A stretch of DNA of 64,000 bases. Origin: Streptococcus didelphis DSM 15616 (GTDB lineage Bacteria; Bacillota; Bacilli; Lactobacillales; Streptococcaceae). The DNA is taken from positions 186,001 to 250,000 of the forward strand of contig NZ_KB904188.1 in the NCBI RefSeq assembly GCF_000380005.1, in the 5' to 3' direction. Below, one piece after another: positions 28,801 to 38,768 of the stretch. The notes beneath the pieces are model-generated. The model saw nothing but the letters and a program-made list of their open reading frames with translations, had not been told where the DNA came from and made no database searches. Position numbers and translations under genes: made by a program. Position 1 is the first letter of the stretch. Each line of letters begins with the position of its first letter.

Positions 28801-29647
28801 AATGGGATTTACCAAATAATTTTTCATAGGTTTCTTTAGGATTTTTTGTCACTGCAATTTGATTTAAATCCAAAGCATTGTTGAAGCCAGGTAGATAACC
28901 TTGTGACGTATACTGGTGTAAATCATAGTTTAACTCAGTTTTTGGAGCAGCTTCATAATAACCAGAATCACTTCCATAAGTGGGAATCCAGATTGCATCA
29001 AATCCGTCAGTTGAAATTTTTTGTTCGGCCATAAAGTAGGTTCCGATGTATAAACCAACTTTTTTAGCCCCTAATTTTTTTAATTCTTCACGGAAGGCCT
29101 TGACACCCTTATTCATGTCTTTCATGGTAACTTCCTCAACATCTATCCAATAGTAGGTTGGATTATAAGGAGAGGCATGTTTATAAAAGGTTCTGGCTTC
29201 AGCTCGCATTTCCTTAGTGCTTGAACCTAAAGCATAGCTATAAACAGCTACAGGGACATTACGCTTTTGGAATTCTTTAATGTGTGTTTTAAATGATTTG
29301 TCAAGTCCGGTAGTATAAGCAGCGTTATTTCGGGAGGTAATCTGTGATCCCCCAAAAACCCTTACGATAGCTCCAGAAATATTTTTTGAAAGTATATCAT
29401 AGTTGATATCACGTGGCAGTTGCCAGCCTGAGACGTCAATAATTGGATTTAAGACAAATTCTTCAGTTTCCGTTGTACTACTTGTTGTTTTAGTTTCATG
29501 GCTGCTAGAAACGATTGGTACACTTGATTTTGCTATTTTTAGTTCCTTTTCTTTGAGATGATCTGAATGTGTTTTTCCAATAATTAATAAAAATGCAAAC
29601 AAGATAAAAAAAACAAGGACAACAATGGGCTTAATTCTTCTTCTCAT
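28799..29647 (-). CDS. GH25 muramidase-like (lysozyme) membrane-anchored protein
   Basis: 282 residues. N-terminal membrane anchor or signal (about 7-23), a Ser/Thr-rich linker (40-63), then a GH25 domain with IIDVSGWQ (about 69-76, first acidic residue) and YYWIDVEEV (about 165-173, the DxE catalytic pair). Expected to cleave peptidoglycan at the cell surface. No lipobox or wall-anchoring motif. Single gene. Confidence 0.85.
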   Translation of the reverse strand: MRRRIKPIVVLVFFILFAFLLIIGKTHSDHLKEKELKIAKSSVPIVSSSHETKTTSSTTETEEFVLNPIIDVSGWQLPRDINYDILSKNISGAIVRVFGGSQITSRNNAAYTTGLDKSFKTHIKEFQKRNVPVAVYSYALGSSTKEMRAEARTFYKHASPYNPTYYWIDVEEVTMKDMNKGVKAFREELKKLGAKKVGLYIGTYFMAEQKISTDGFDAIWIPTYGSDSGYYEAAPKTELNYDLHQYTSQGYLPGFNNALDLNQIAVTKNPKETYEKLFGKSH

Positions 29648-29756
29648 TATTGCTATTGTAACCTAAAAACTTAAAAAAATCAAAACTTCCTAACTAAATT
29701 CTTATATTATCTTACATTTTAAGGAAAAATAAAAGACAAAGGGGAAAAGGAGTCTC

Positions 29757-29792
29757 ATGCCAGAAGTAATTTATAGAAGGCTAAAAACTTAG
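29757..29792 (+). CDS. Candidate 11-residue leader peptide
   Basis: MPEVIYRRLKT, with an AAAAGGAG ribosome binding site 4 nt before the ATG. Its last codons and stop lie in a perfect hairpin (AGGCTAA/TTAGCCT, 29778-29795), and a second hairpin with a T run follows. The 327-bp gap between the GH25 gene and the ECF gene holds this, the hairpins and a TATAAT at 29876. Chance occurrence is possible. Confidence 0.3.
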   Translation: MPEVIYRRLKT

Positions 29793-29851
29793 CCTATAGC
29801 TGTAATAGTTCCTATTAAGTTTATAGTTTATAGCTATAAGGTCCTCTTTTT
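29793..29851 (+). terminator. Candidate attenuator hairpin upstream of the ECF gene
   Basis: CCTATAGCT pairs with AGCTATAAGG across about 30 nt (one bulge), followed closely by a TCCTCTTTTTTT run. Its first arm shares CCT with the preceding leader-peptide hairpin, so the two structures exclude each other. Confidence 0.35.
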
Positions 29852-29974
29852 TTGGGGTTAATTTTCTAAATGTATTATAATCTTTGTTTAAATTAACAAT
29901 TATTCACAGAAAGTAATAGTGGCAAAGCTTTTTAAATTCTGTCATAATAGTAAAAAAACATAGAAAGAACACTT

Positions 29975-30478
29975 ATGTCTACAAAACAGATTACTAGGAT
30001 TGCCCTATTTTCCGCCTTAGCTCTTGTTTTAAGAATGTCTTTTAGCCATTTGCCTAACATTCAACCTATAACTGCACTTTTTCTGATTTATTCACTGGTC
30101 TATGGCTTTTATGAGTCAATTCTGGTCATGTCTGTTTGTATGTTGGTCACTTCCTTTTTATTAGGTTTTGGTCCCTGGGTCTTTTGGCAGATTACTTCCT
30201 TTGCTTTGATAATCTTTTTATGGAAGGTCCTCTTTTATCCCCTAACAAGGGGGCTTAAAAAGTACAGGCTTGTTCTACAGGCCTTACTTGCGGGCTTATG
30301 TGGCTTGTTTTATGGTATTGTGATTGACTCTTGTTTTGCTTATCTTTATAGTATGCCTTGGTGGAGCTATGTTTTAGCAGGAATGTCTTTTAATATAGCT
30401 CATGCTTGTGCAACCTTACTTTTTTACCCCATCTTATTATCTATTTTTAGGAGATTAACCCATGAAAAACTTATTTAA
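29975..30478 (+). CDS. ECF transporter S-component, substrate unassigned
   Basis: 167 residues, five to six membrane segments. The N-terminal TRIALFSALALVLRM has the small-residue helix used by ECF S-components to dock on EcfT, and NIQPITALFLIYSLVYG is a pocket-lining region seen in a vitamin-type subfamily. Its 3' end overlaps the lipoprotein gene by 17 bp, so the two are cotranscribed. The partner's DUF4430 (transcobalamin-like) domain suggests a cobalamin-like ligand; this is inference. Confidence 0.75.
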   Translation: MSTKQITRIALFSALALVLRMSFSHLPNIQPITALFLIYSLVYGFYESILVMSVCMLVTSFLLGFGPWVFWQITSFALIIFLWKVLFYPLTRGLKKYRLVLQALLAGLCGLFYGIVIDSCFAYLYSMPWWSYVLAGMSFNIAHACATLLFYPILLSIFRRLTHEKLI

Positions 30479-30839
30479 ATACCTTTCTCTCAGCTTACTT
30501 AGCTTATTTTTAGTAGCTTGCCAGCCCAATCATAAAGAAAGTCAAGATACAAAACAAAAAGAAACTTATGTCAGATTAATTGTTAAAGAAGATACAAATA
30601 CCATTGATGAAAAAGTCCCTTTTAAAAAAGGTGACACAGCAATGGACGTCTTAAAAGATAATTATAAGGTTGAAGAGAAAGATGGATTTATCACAGCTAT
30701 TGATAACCACAAGCAAGACTCTCAGAAAAAACGTTTCTGGTTCTTTAAAATAAATGACAAGTTAGCTCCAAAAGCAGCTGATCAGATAACATTAAAAGAA
30801 TCAGACAAGCTTGAATTTTACCAAGAAGTTGTCAAATAA
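30462..30839 (+). CDS. DUF4430 (transcobalamin-like) lipoprotein
   Basis: 125 residues. A signal peptide ends in a lipobox LVAC with Cys20 as the lipidation site, followed by a hydrophilic linker and one DUF4430 domain (about 36-125: VRLIVKEDTN, FKKGDTAMDVLKDNY, FWFFKINDKLAPKAA). In vertebrate transcobalamin and intrinsic factor a similar fold binds B12. Likely the surface ligand-catcher for the S-component it overlaps. Confidence 0.8.
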   Translation: MKNLFKYLSLSLLSLFLVACQPNHKESQDTKQKETYVRLIVKEDTNTIDEKVPFKKGDTAMDVLKDNYKVEEKDGFITAIDNHKQDSQKKRFWFFKINDKLAPKAADQITLKESDKLEFYQEVVK

Positions 30840-30842
30840 AGC

Positions 30843-30870
30843 AAAAACAACCCCCACAAGGGTTGTTTTG
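30843..30870. terminator. Bidirectional terminator
   Basis: AAAACAACCC pairs perfectly with GGGTTGTTTT around a 6-nt loop between the lipoprotein gene and convergent pepF. Confidence 0.9.
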
Positions 30871-30871
30871 T

Positions 30872-32665
30872 TTAATCTAGCTGGGAGCTGTAAGTGATGA
30901 TGCTATCCACAGTATTACTTAAAAATTGGATAGTATCACGAAGGGGTTTATCCGTTGAAATATCAGCATGGATTAATTTAGCTGTTTCTAAAGGTGTTTT
31001 GCTGCCTCCAGATTTTAGAAAATCTAACCACTGACTAGCCCCTTGAGGGTTATTTTTTAGGTTGAGATAGCCAGCTGTTGAGATAACTAGACCTGCAGAA
31101 TAAGTGTAGCTATATAAGCCCATGTAGTAGTGGGCTTGACGCATCCAAGTTAGGGCTGCGTCATCATCAATCTCAATTGCATCTCCCCAGAATTCTTGCA
31201 GAACATCTTTCATCATAGCATTTAGTTGCTCGGCTCCAAAGGTACCACCTTCTTCAATAAGAGTGTAGACCTTACGTTGGAAGGCTGCCTCAAGGAGATG
31301 GGTAATGAAATTGTGGAAATAGGTATCTGTTAGACGGTGAGCTAGGGCAAAACGTTTTTGTCTTGCATCTTCAAATTGATGCTCTAAATAGTCACTTAAT
31401 AAGAGTTCATTAAAGGTTGAGGGAGCTTCTACATAATATGTAGACATATGGGTGTTAAAGAAGCTTTGATGGTTGTCAGAGAAGATAAATTGCCCTGAAT
31501 GTCCTATTTCATGAATCAAGGTATAGACGTCGGACATTCTTCCGGTCCAACTCATCAAGATATAAGGATGAACCTTGTAAGGGTTGGCAGCATAGCCACC
31601 AGAATCCTTGTTTTCATTAGCTGCAAAATCAACCCAACGTTCTTTTTGATAACGCTCAATTTCTTTACTATATTCAGGGCCAAGTGGTGCTACTGACTTC
31701 ATAACTAAATCGTAGGCATCATCAATAGATACTTGAGGGTTTAGCTCATTATCAATATCTAGTTTCCAATCGGCAAAGGTCATTTTATCAAGCTTGTTAA
31801 CTTGGGCAACGTGTTTTAGGAATTTTTGAGCGACAGGGCCAAATTCTGTCATGATGAGGTCAATCTGACGGTCAAACATACTTTTATCAACTTCTTGTTC
31901 AGCTAATAAATAATCAAATACAGAAGAATAGCCTCGCATGTCGGCAATTAATTTTTCAGATTTAACTTTTGCCAGGTAAGCAGCAGCGGCAGCATTTTGA
32001 TGCTGTTTCAAACCTTTTGAGAAAGAACGGAAGGCTTTTTCACGGATTTCTTTATTCTCATGATTTTGATAAAAATTTTCGTAGGTGACAAAACTATTTT
32101 TATAAATGTGTCCATCAACTTCAAAGTCTTCCATGGTAAAATCACCAGCTCGCATCTTGGTGTAGATGTCATAAGGTGCATTTAAAACTTCCCTTAGATT
32201 GGTAAGAGTCTTTTCAACTTGAGGTGTTAGAAGGTATTGTTTTTGAAGCTTTGCTTTTCGAATAAGGGCTGTAAAATGGTCATTTTCTTCAAGTTCATTT
32301 AAAATAGTGCTGTCAGCATTTGCTAGCGCGCTTTCAAAGAAACTGAGTTCAACACTTGCCTTAGTAATAAAATCATCCCCAGCTTGGGCTATCTGAGCAA
32401 ATTCTTCATTTGAAAAATCTGTGGTTTGAGGCATGAAAGCATAGGTTTCAATATGACTCATTTGAATATAAATGTGCTCAATTTCCATTAAGGCTCTTTC
32501 AAAATCATCTTTTGTCTGTAAGTGCCCATCATAATTTTTTTTGAAGCTCTTAACGTCTTCTAGAGCTTTTTCGATAGCTAATAAAAAATCTTGTCTATCT
32601 TTATACAAGGCTGTTAAATCCCATAATTCATTTTCAGGGAAATCAAGTCGTTTTTTTAGTTCCAT
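30872..32665 (-). CDS. pepF: Oligoendopeptidase F
   Basis: 597 residues of the M3 metallopeptidase family. The zinc site HEIGH lies at about residue 387-391 in LIHEIGHSGQF, with the downstream glutamate in VEAPSTFNE. Cytoplasmic; degrades peptides of 7-17 residues. Good AAGGAG ribosome binding site; single gene. Confidence 0.95.
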   Translation of the reverse strand: MELKKRLDFPENELWDLTALYKDRQDFLLAIEKALEDVKSFKKNYDGHLQTKDDFERALMEIEHIYIQMSHIETYAFMPQTTDFSNEEFAQIAQAGDDFITKASVELSFFESALANADSTILNELEENDHFTALIRKAKLQKQYLLTPQVEKTLTNLREVLNAPYDIYTKMRAGDFTMEDFEVDGHIYKNSFVTYENFYQNHENKEIREKAFRSFSKGLKQHQNAAAAAYLAKVKSEKLIADMRGYSSVFDYLLAEQEVDKSMFDRQIDLIMTEFGPVAQKFLKHVAQVNKLDKMTFADWKLDIDNELNPQVSIDDAYDLVMKSVAPLGPEYSKEIERYQKERWVDFAANENKDSGGYAANPYKVHPYILMSWTGRMSDVYTLIHEIGHSGQFIFSDNHQSFFNTHMSTYYVEAPSTFNELLLSDYLEHQFEDARQKRFALAHRLTDTYFHNFITHLLEAAFQRKVYTLIEEGGTFGAEQLNAMMKDVLQEFWGDAIEIDDDAALTWMRQAHYYMGLYSYTYSAGLVISTAGYLNLKNNPQGASQWLDFLKSGGSKTPLETAKLIHADISTDKPLRDTIQFLSNTVDSIITYSSQLD

Positions 32666-32848
32666 AACTGTCTCCTTAGTCTTTTAAGCTTAGTATATCA
32701 GAAAAATTGAGAAGAATCACCTTGTTAGAATAGAAGGCTTCTAGAAGGTTGATTTTTAATAAAAATGAAAGCTTGTTTTGAAAATGCCTTACATTTTATG
32801 CAAAAAATGATATGATTAGTGTAATTTATGTGTGAAGGAGTTTTGGAA

Positions 32849-35572
32849 TTGTCTCTTAAAAAATTAGAAAGTAGCAACAATCAAGAAATTATTGCTGAAG
32901 AAGTAGCTATCTTAAAGGATATCCTTGAAGAAGTTACTGGTCGTATGGTCGGAAAGAAGGTTTTTGTAAAGATTAAAACCATTATTAGTCTTTCAGAAAA
33001 AGAGGACTATCTTAATTTAGAAAGTATTGTTAAGTCACTCAGCAATGATGAGATGGTTATGGTATCACGATATTTCTCTATTTTACCTCTCCTTATTAAC
33101 ATTTCTGAGGATGTTGATTTGGCCTATGAAATCAATTTTCAAAACAATACCAATACTAATTATTTGGGAAAACTTTCTAATACCATTAAGAGCCTTGCTA
33201 AAAGAGAAGATGCTAAAGAACTTCTGGAAAAGGTTAGGGTTGTACCTGTCTTAACTGCTCACCCAACACAAGTCCAACGCAAAACAATTCTTGAGTTGAC
33301 CAACAAGATTCATCAGCTTTTAAGAAAATACCGAGACGTCAAAGCTGGTGTTCTTAATAAGCAAAAGTGGTTAGATGACCTTTCTCGTTATGTAGAAATT
33401 ATCATGCAGACAGATATCATTCGAGAAAAAAAGTTGAAGGTTAAAAATGAAATTACCAATGTTATGGCCTATTACCATTCTTCTTTAATTCCTGCTGCTA
33501 GCAAATTAACGAGAGAATATAAGCATTTGGCACAAAAGAATGGCCTTGATTTAGAAATAGCCAAGCCTTTGACAATGGGGATGTGGATTGGGGGAGATAG
33601 AGATGGTAATCCTTTTGTAAGCCATGAAACCCTAAAGCTTTCCGCAAATATTCAAAGTCAGGTTATTCTTAAGTATTATCTTGAAAAAATAGAAAAACTT
33701 TATAGGAGCTTTTCTCTTTCTGCTAGTCTAGTTGAGATTAGTCCTGAACTTGCAGAATTAGCTAGTCTTTCAGAAGATAAATCCATTTATCGGGAAAATG
33801 AACCATATCGTAAGGCTTTTCATTATATTCAAAAGCGTTTAGAGGCTAATTTAGACCAAGTTAGTAGTGAAAAAAAGGCGTCCAGTGTTAATAAGACAAA
33901 AAGCAGTTTGCCTGCTTATGGTCATGTGGAAGACTTCAAGAGTGACTTAGAAGTAGTAAAGAACTCTTTACTACTCAATGGTAATAGTAGCTTAGTGATG
34001 GGTGATTTAGGAGAATTAATTCAGACGGTAGAGATTTTTGGTTTTTACCTAGCAACAATTGATTTAAGACAGGACTCTAGTGTCCAGGAGGCTTGTGTTG
34101 CTGAATTGCTTAAGCTAGCTAATATTGTTCCTAATTATAGTCAGTTAAGTGAAGAAGAAAAATGTCAGCTACTTGTAAGACAATTGGAGCAAGATCCTAG
34201 AACCCTGTCTTCGGCTGTTGGCCAGAAATCAGACTTACTCCAAAAAGAACTAGCCATTTATCAGACAGCTCGTGAATTAAAAGATAGCTTAGGAGATGAG
34301 GTCATCAAACAACATATCATCTCTCATACAGAAAGTGTGTCAGATATGTTTGAGTTGGCTCTGATGCTGAAAGAAGTTGGCTTGGTTGATAAAAATCAGG
34401 CGCGTGTTCAGATTGTGCCCTTGTTTGAAACGATTGAGGATTTAAACATGGCTAAGCAAATCATGGTGGACTATCTTGACTATGATATGGTTAAAAAATG
34501 GCTAGCGTCTAATGATAATTATCAAGAAATCATGCTAGGTTATTCAGACAGTAATAAAGATGGGGGCTATCTATCATCTGGATGGACCCTTTACAAGGCT
34601 CAAAATGATCTGCGTCAAATGGGAGAAGATAAGGGAGTGAAAATTACCTTTTTCCATGGACGTGGAGGAACTGTTGGACGGGGTGGTGGCCCTTCTTATG
34701 AGGCCATTAGTTCACAGCCCTATGCTTCGATAAAAGATCGTATCCGTCTGACAGAGCAGGGTGAAATTATTGAGCATAAGTATGGAAATAAGGATGTTGC
34801 TTATTATAATCTCGAGATGCTTATTTCAGCTTCAATCAATCGTATGGCCTCTAATATGTTAACTAATCCTAATGATATTGAAGTATTTAGACAGGTAATG
34901 GAAAGCCTAGTGGAAGATAGTAATCAGGTCTATCGACAGCTAGTTTTTGAAAATCCTTATTTTTATGATTACTTTTTTGAAGCAAGTCCGATTAAGGAAG
35001 TTTCCAGTTTGAATATCGGCTCTAGGCCCGCAGCTCGAAAAACAATTACAGATATTAATGGCCTACGAGCTATTCCATGGGTATTTTCCTGGTCACAAAA
35101 TAGGATTATGTTACCAGGTTGGTATGGTGTGGGCTCTGCTTTTAAAAAATTCATAGCAAAAGATAAGAAAAATCTGGCTAAGCTGCAGGATATGTATCAA
35201 AACTGGCCATTCTTTCATTCTCTTTTATCTAATGTAGATATGGTCTTGTCAAAATCTAATATGAACATTGCCTTTCAATATGCTCAACTAGCAGAAAAAG
35301 AAGAAGTTAGAGATGTCTTTAATACCATACTGGATGAGTGGCAACTTACAAAAAATATTATTTTAGCTATCGAAGAACATGAAGATTTATTAGAAGATAA
35401 CCCTTCCTTGAAACACAGCTTAGATTTTCGTTTACCTTATTTTAATGTCCTAAATTATATTCAGATTGAATTAATTAAACGTCTCAGACGTCAGGAATTA
35501 GATGAGGATTATGAAAAGTTGATTCATACAACCATTAATGGGATTGCGACTGGATTACGGAATTCAGGGTAA
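32849..35572 (+). CDS. ppc: Phosphoenolpyruvate carboxylase
   Basis: 907 residues from the TTG at 32849 (reading [11 protein letters not shown] after the initiator), which has an AAGGAG site 8 nt upstream; the ATG seven codons earlier would place that site inside the coding sequence. [13 protein letters not shown] carries the catalytic histidine, and [12 protein letters not shown] and [14 protein letters not shown] are the PEP and bicarbonate-site motifs. Makes oxaloacetate for aspartate-family synthesis. Followed by its own terminator and then ftsW, the usual streptococcal order. Confidence 0.95.
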   Translation: MSLKKLESSNNQEIIAEEVAILKDILEEVTGRMVGKKVFVKIKTIISLSEKEDYLNLESIVKSLSNDEMVMVSRYFSILPLLINISEDVDLAYEINFQNNTNTNYLGKLSNTIKSLAKREDAKELLEKVRVVPVLTAHPTQVQRKTILELTNKIHQLLRKYRDVKAGVLNKQKWLDDLSRYVEIIMQTDIIREKKLKVKNEITNVMAYYHSSLIPAASKLTREYKHLAQKNGLDLEIAKPLTMGMWIGGDRDGNPFVSHETLKLSANIQSQVILKYYLEKIEKLYRSFSLSASLVEISPELAELASLSEDKSIYRENEPYRKAFHYIQKRLEANLDQVSSEKKASSVNKTKSSLPAYGHVEDFKSDLEVVKNSLLLNGNSSLVMGDLGELIQTVEIFGFYLATIDLRQDSSVQEACVAELLKLANIVPNYSQLSEEEKCQLLVRQLEQDPRTLSSAVGQKSDLLQKELAIYQTARELKDSLGDEVIKQHIISHTESVSDMFELALMLKEVGLVDKNQARVQIVPLFETIEDLNMAKQIMVDYLDYDMVKKWLASNDNYQEIMLGYSDSNKDGGYLSSGWTLYKAQNDLRQMGEDKGVKITFFHGRGGTVGRGGGPSYEAISSQPYASIKDRIRLTEQGEIIEHKYGNKDVAYYNLEMLISASINRMASNMLTNPNDIEVFRQVMESLVEDSNQVYRQLVFENPYFYDYFFEASPIKEVSSLNIGSRPAARKTITDINGLRAIPWVFSWSQNRIMLPGWYGVGSAFKKFIAKDKKNLAKLQDMYQNWPFFHSLLSNVDMVLSKSNMNIAFQYAQLAEKEEVRDVFNTILDEWQLTKNIILAIEEHEDLLEDNPSLKHSLDFRLPYFNVLNYIQIELIKRLRRQELDEDYEKLIHTTINGIATGLRNSG

Positions 35573-35579
35573 TTGTCTC

Positions 35580-35610
35580 AAAGCAGCTTATGGAATTAAG
35601 TTGCTTTTTT
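35580..35610 (+). terminator. ppc terminator
   Basis: AAAGCAGCTTA pairs with TAAGTTGCTTT around a 6-nt loop, then a T run. Confidence 0.8.
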
Positions 35611-35632
35611 TCATTTTATTGCTAGTGAAATG

Positions 35633-35641
35633 TGTTATAAT
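35633..35641 (+). promoter_or_regulatory. Extended -10 promoter of ftsW
   Basis: TGTTATAAT, an extended -10 without a clear -35; start site about 29 nt before the ATG. Confidence 0.6.
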
Positions 35642-35676
35642 GTTAGGTGATTATCTCAAGAAATATAGGGGAAACT

Positions 35677-36963
35677 ATGAAAATTGATAAGAAGCATCTT
35701 TTAAACTATTCTATTCTTTTACCTTATCTGATATTATCGGTTTTAGGGCTAATAATGGTTTATTCAACAACAAGTGCGAGTTTAATTCAATATCATCTTA
35801 ACCCCTTTCGTTCCGTCTTAAATCAAGGGGGATTTTGGGCTATAAGTCTACTTGCTATTTTATTTATATATAAACTAAAGCTAAATTTTTTAAATAATTC
35901 ACGACTACTGACCTTCATTATGTTAATTGAAGTATTTTTACTTTTAATAGCTCGTTTTTTTACGCAAGAAGTTAATGGTGCTCATGGTTGGATTGTTCTA
36001 GGACCTATTAGTTTTCAGCCTGCTGAATATTTGAAAATTATTATGGTTTGGTATCTTGCCCATACTTTTTCAAAGAAACAAGAAGGGATTGCTAGATATG
36101 ATTATCAGGAATTAACCAAACGCAGGTGGTGGCCAAGGCAGACCAGTGATTTAAAGGATTGGCGTGTCTATTCCTTAGTTTTAATCTTGCTTGTAGCAGC
36201 CCAACCTGACTTGGGAAATGCAGCTATCATTGTCTTAACAGCTATTATCATGTTTTCTATCAGTGGTATTGGCTATAGATGGTTTTCTGGTATTCTAATG
36301 TTTATTACCCTGATGTCTACCTTATTTTTAGGAAGTATTTCCTTGATTGGTGTCGATAGGGTAGCTAAGGTTCCCTTATTTGGCTATGTAGCTAAACGGT
36401 TTAGTGCCTTTTTCAACCCCTTTCATGATCTTACTGACTCTGGTCATCAGCTAGCACATTCTTATTATGCTATGAGTAATGGAGGTTGGTTTGGAATGGG
36501 TTTGGGGAACTCTATTGAAAAAAGGGGTTATCTACCTGAAGCACAGACTGACTTTGTCTTTTCCATAGTTATTGAAGAATTAGGCTTGATTGGTGCAGGT
36601 TTGATTCTAGCCTTGGTCTTCTTTTTAATCCTTCGAATCATGAATGTTGGCATTAAGGCTAAAAAGCCCTTTAATGCCATGATGGCTCTAGGAGTAGGTG
36701 GGATGATTCTTATGCAGGTATTTGTCAATATTGGTGGTATTTCTGGTTTGATTCCCTCTACAGGAGTTACCTTTCCATTCTTATCTCAAGGAGGAAACAG
36801 TCTCTTAGTTTTATCTGTTGCCATAGGTTTTGTTCTAAATATTGATGCCAATGAAAAACGAGAAGACATTCTTAAAGAGGTAGAATTAAATTACCGAAAA
36901 AAAGCAAGAACTGATATAAGAAATGATAATAGTAAGATTGTTGATATTAATGAATTTAAATAA
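35677..36963 (+). CDS. ftsW: Septal peptidoglycan polymerase FtsW (SEDS family)
   Basis: 428 residues from the ATG at 35677 (AGGGGA just upstream), ten hydrophobic segments. GAHGWIVLGPISFQPAEYLK, AQPDLGNAAII and the late GVTFPFLSQGGNSLL block are SEDS signatures, with the catalytic Asp in QPDLG. Assigned to FtsW and not RodA mainly because it directly follows ppc, as in other streptococci. Confidence 0.9.
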   Translation: MKIDKKHLLNYSILLPYLILSVLGLIMVYSTTSASLIQYHLNPFRSVLNQGGFWAISLLAILFIYKLKLNFLNNSRLLTFIMLIEVFLLLIARFFTQEVNGAHGWIVLGPISFQPAEYLKIIMVWYLAHTFSKKQEGIARYDYQELTKRRWWPRQTSDLKDWRVYSLVLILLVAAQPDLGNAAIIVLTAIIMFSISGIGYRWFSGILMFITLMSTLFLGSISLIGVDRVAKVPLFGYVAKRFSAFFNPFHDLTDSGHQLAHSYYAMSNGGWFGMGLGNSIEKRGYLPEAQTDFVFSIVIEELGLIGAGLILALVFFLILRIMNVGIKAKKPFNAMMALGVGGMILMQVFVNIGGISGLIPSTGVTFPFLSQGGNSLLVLSVAIGFVLNIDANEKREDILKEVELNYRKKARTDIRNDNSKIVDINEFK

Positions 36964-37031
36964 AGGTTCCAAAAGAGCTTGTAAGCTCTAAACCAATCAT
37001 TATAATTAATAAAAATACTTTATCGTAAATT

Positions 37032-37056
37032 AAAATCTCCCTCGAGGAGATTTTTT
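37032..37056 (+). terminator. ftsW terminator
   Basis: AAAATCTCC pairs with GGAGATTTT, then TT and downstream A/T. First element in the roughly 370-bp gap before tuf. Confidence 0.8.
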
Positions 37057-37104
37057 GTAATCAAAAGCTTTTATTGTTCGTTATAGAAGTAAAGAAAGGA
37101 GGCC

Positions 37105-37170
37105 ATGACCATCAAGCTTAATGAATATGAAGAAGATGTCAGTTGGATTTATGCTTCTAACATAGGATAG
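37105..37170 (+). CDS. Candidate 21-residue ORF
   Basis: MTIKLNEYEEDVSWIYASNIG, preceded by AAAGGAGG but only 2 nt from the ATG, closer than usual. It may be a remnant of a longer gene or a chance frame; I include it because the ribosome binding site is strong and the surrounding 250 bases are otherwise empty apart from the tuf promoter. Confidence 0.25.
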   Translation: MTIKLNEYEEDVSWIYASNIG

Positions 37171-37232
37171 TCAATTCAAATTCAACCCTATCATTCCTTA
37201 GAAAAATAAAGAAGGGAATAAACATAAAATAC

Positions 37233-37260
37233 TTGCATTATCCTTATAATTTGCTACAAT
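37233..37260 (+). promoter_or_regulatory. tuf promoter
   Basis: TTGCAT and TACAAT with a 16-nt spacer, with TG one base before the -10 (TGCTACAAT), giving both a -35 and an extended -10. Fits a highly expressed gene. Confidence 0.65.
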
Positions 37261-37332
37261 AGTAAGGTAAAGTTAGACTGTATAGCCTACCGTCTATCTA
37301 TAAAATATATTTTATTGGAGGCTTTTCCTAAA

Positions 37333-38529
37333 ATGGCAAAAGAAAAATACGATCGTAGTAAACCCCACGTTAACATTGGTACAATTGGACACGTTGACCA
37401 TGGTAAAACTACATTAACAGCTGCAATCACAACTGTTCTTGCACGTCGCTTACCAAGTTCAGTAAACCAACCTAAAGATTATGCTTCTATCGATGCTGCT
37501 CCAGAAGAGCGCGAACGCGGAATCACAATCAACACAGCACACGTTGAGTACGAAACTGAAACTCGTCACTATGCCCACATCGATGCCCCAGGACACGCGG
37601 ACTACGTTAAAAATATGATCACTGGTGCCGCTCAAATGGACGGAGCTATCCTTGTTGTTGCATCTACTGATGGACCAATGCCACAAACTCGTGAGCACAT
37701 CCTTCTTTCACGCCAAGTTGGTGTTAAACACCTTATCGTCTTCATGAACAAAGTTGACCTTGTTGATGATGAAGAATTGCTTGAATTAGTTGAAATGGAA
37801 ATTCGTGATCTTCTTTCAGAATACGACTTCCCAGGTGATGACCTTCCAGTTATCCAAGGTTCAGCTCTTAAAGCTCTTGAAGGTGATACAGCTCATGAAG
37901 ATATCATCATGGAATTGATGAAAACTGTTGATGAGTATATCCCAGAACCAGAACGTGATACTGACAAACCATTGCTTCTTCCAGTCGAAGATGTATTCTC
38001 AATCACTGGACGTGGTACAGTTGCTTCAGGACGTATCGACCGTGGTACAGTTCGTGTTAACGACGAAATCGAAATCGTTGGTATCAAAGAAGAAACTAAA
38101 AAAGCAGTTGTTACTGGTGTTGAAATGTTCCGTAAACAACTTGACGAAGGTCTTGCAGGAGACAACGTAGGTATCCTTCTACGTGGTGTTCAACGTGACG
38201 AAATCGAACGTGGACAAGTTATTGCTAAACCAGGTTCAATCAACCCACACACTAAATTTAAAGGTGAAGTATATATCCTTTCTAAAGAAGAAGGTGGACG
38301 TCATACTCCATTCTTCAACAACTACCGCCCACAATTCTACTTCCGTACTACTGACGTAACAGGTTCAATTGAACTTCCAGCAGGTACAGAAATGGTTATG
38401 CCTGGTGATAACGTAACAATCAGCGTTGAGTTGATTCACCCAATCGCCGTAGAACAAGGTACTACTTTCTCAATTCGTGAAGGTGGACGTACTGTTGGTT
38501 CAGGTATTGTTTCAGAAATCGAAGCTTAA
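37333..38529 (+). CDS. tuf: Elongation factor Tu
   Basis: 398 residues from the ATG at 37333 ([16 protein letters not shown]). GHVDHGKT (19-26), DAPGH and NKVD are the GTPase motifs. Codon use is strikingly biased (GAA, GGT, CGT, AAC) compared with neighbours, as expected for one of the most abundant proteins. An upstream in-frame TTG overlaps the GGAGG ribosome binding site and is rejected as start. Confidence 0.98.
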   Translation: MAKEKYDRSKPHVNIGTIGHVDHGKTTLTAAITTVLARRLPSSVNQPKDYASIDAAPEERERGITINTAHVEYETETRHYAHIDAPGHADYVKNMITGAAQMDGAILVVASTDGPMPQTREHILLSRQVGVKHLIVFMNKVDLVDDEELLELVEMEIRDLLSEYDFPGDDLPVIQGSALKALEGDTAHEDIIMELMKTVDEYIPEPERDTDKPLLLPVEDVFSITGRGTVASGRIDRGTVRVNDEIEIVGIKEETKKAVVTGVEMFRKQLDEGLAGDNVGILLRGVQRDEIERGQVIAKPGSINPHTKFKGEVYILSKEEGGRHTPFFNNYRPQFYFRTTDVTGSIELPAGTEMVMPGDNVTISVELIHPIAVEQGTTFSIREGGRTVGSGIVSEIEA

Positions 38530-38578
38530 TTTTAATTAAGTTCCCAGAATAATAATTTAAGTCAGACAACTTGAGTTT

Positions 38579-38603
38579 AAAGAGTCCTTAGGGGCTCTTT
38601 TTT
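38579..38603 (+). terminator. tuf terminator
   Basis: AAAGAGTCC pairs with GGGGCTCTTT across a short loop, followed by a T run. Confidence 0.8.
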
Positions 38604-38768
38604 ATGTGCTGAATATCCTTAATAAGCTAAGGTCATAAGGTTAAAGAGTTCTTTTTTGTTAATTAGGTTTACTTAATTAATTATATACTAATAGTAGTAA
38701 AATAGGAAAGGAGTAAAACTTCAACTATTATTCACTATGTCTATTAGCTATATAATGAAAGGAAGAAA

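Noticed and set aside
29648..29974. Cobalamin riboswitch before the ECF gene
   Set aside because: No B12 box; GCCACT appears only as a short reverse-complement match.
36984..37000. GAGCTT/AAGCTC hairpin after ftsW as terminator
   Set aside because: No T run; the better terminator lies at 37032-37056.
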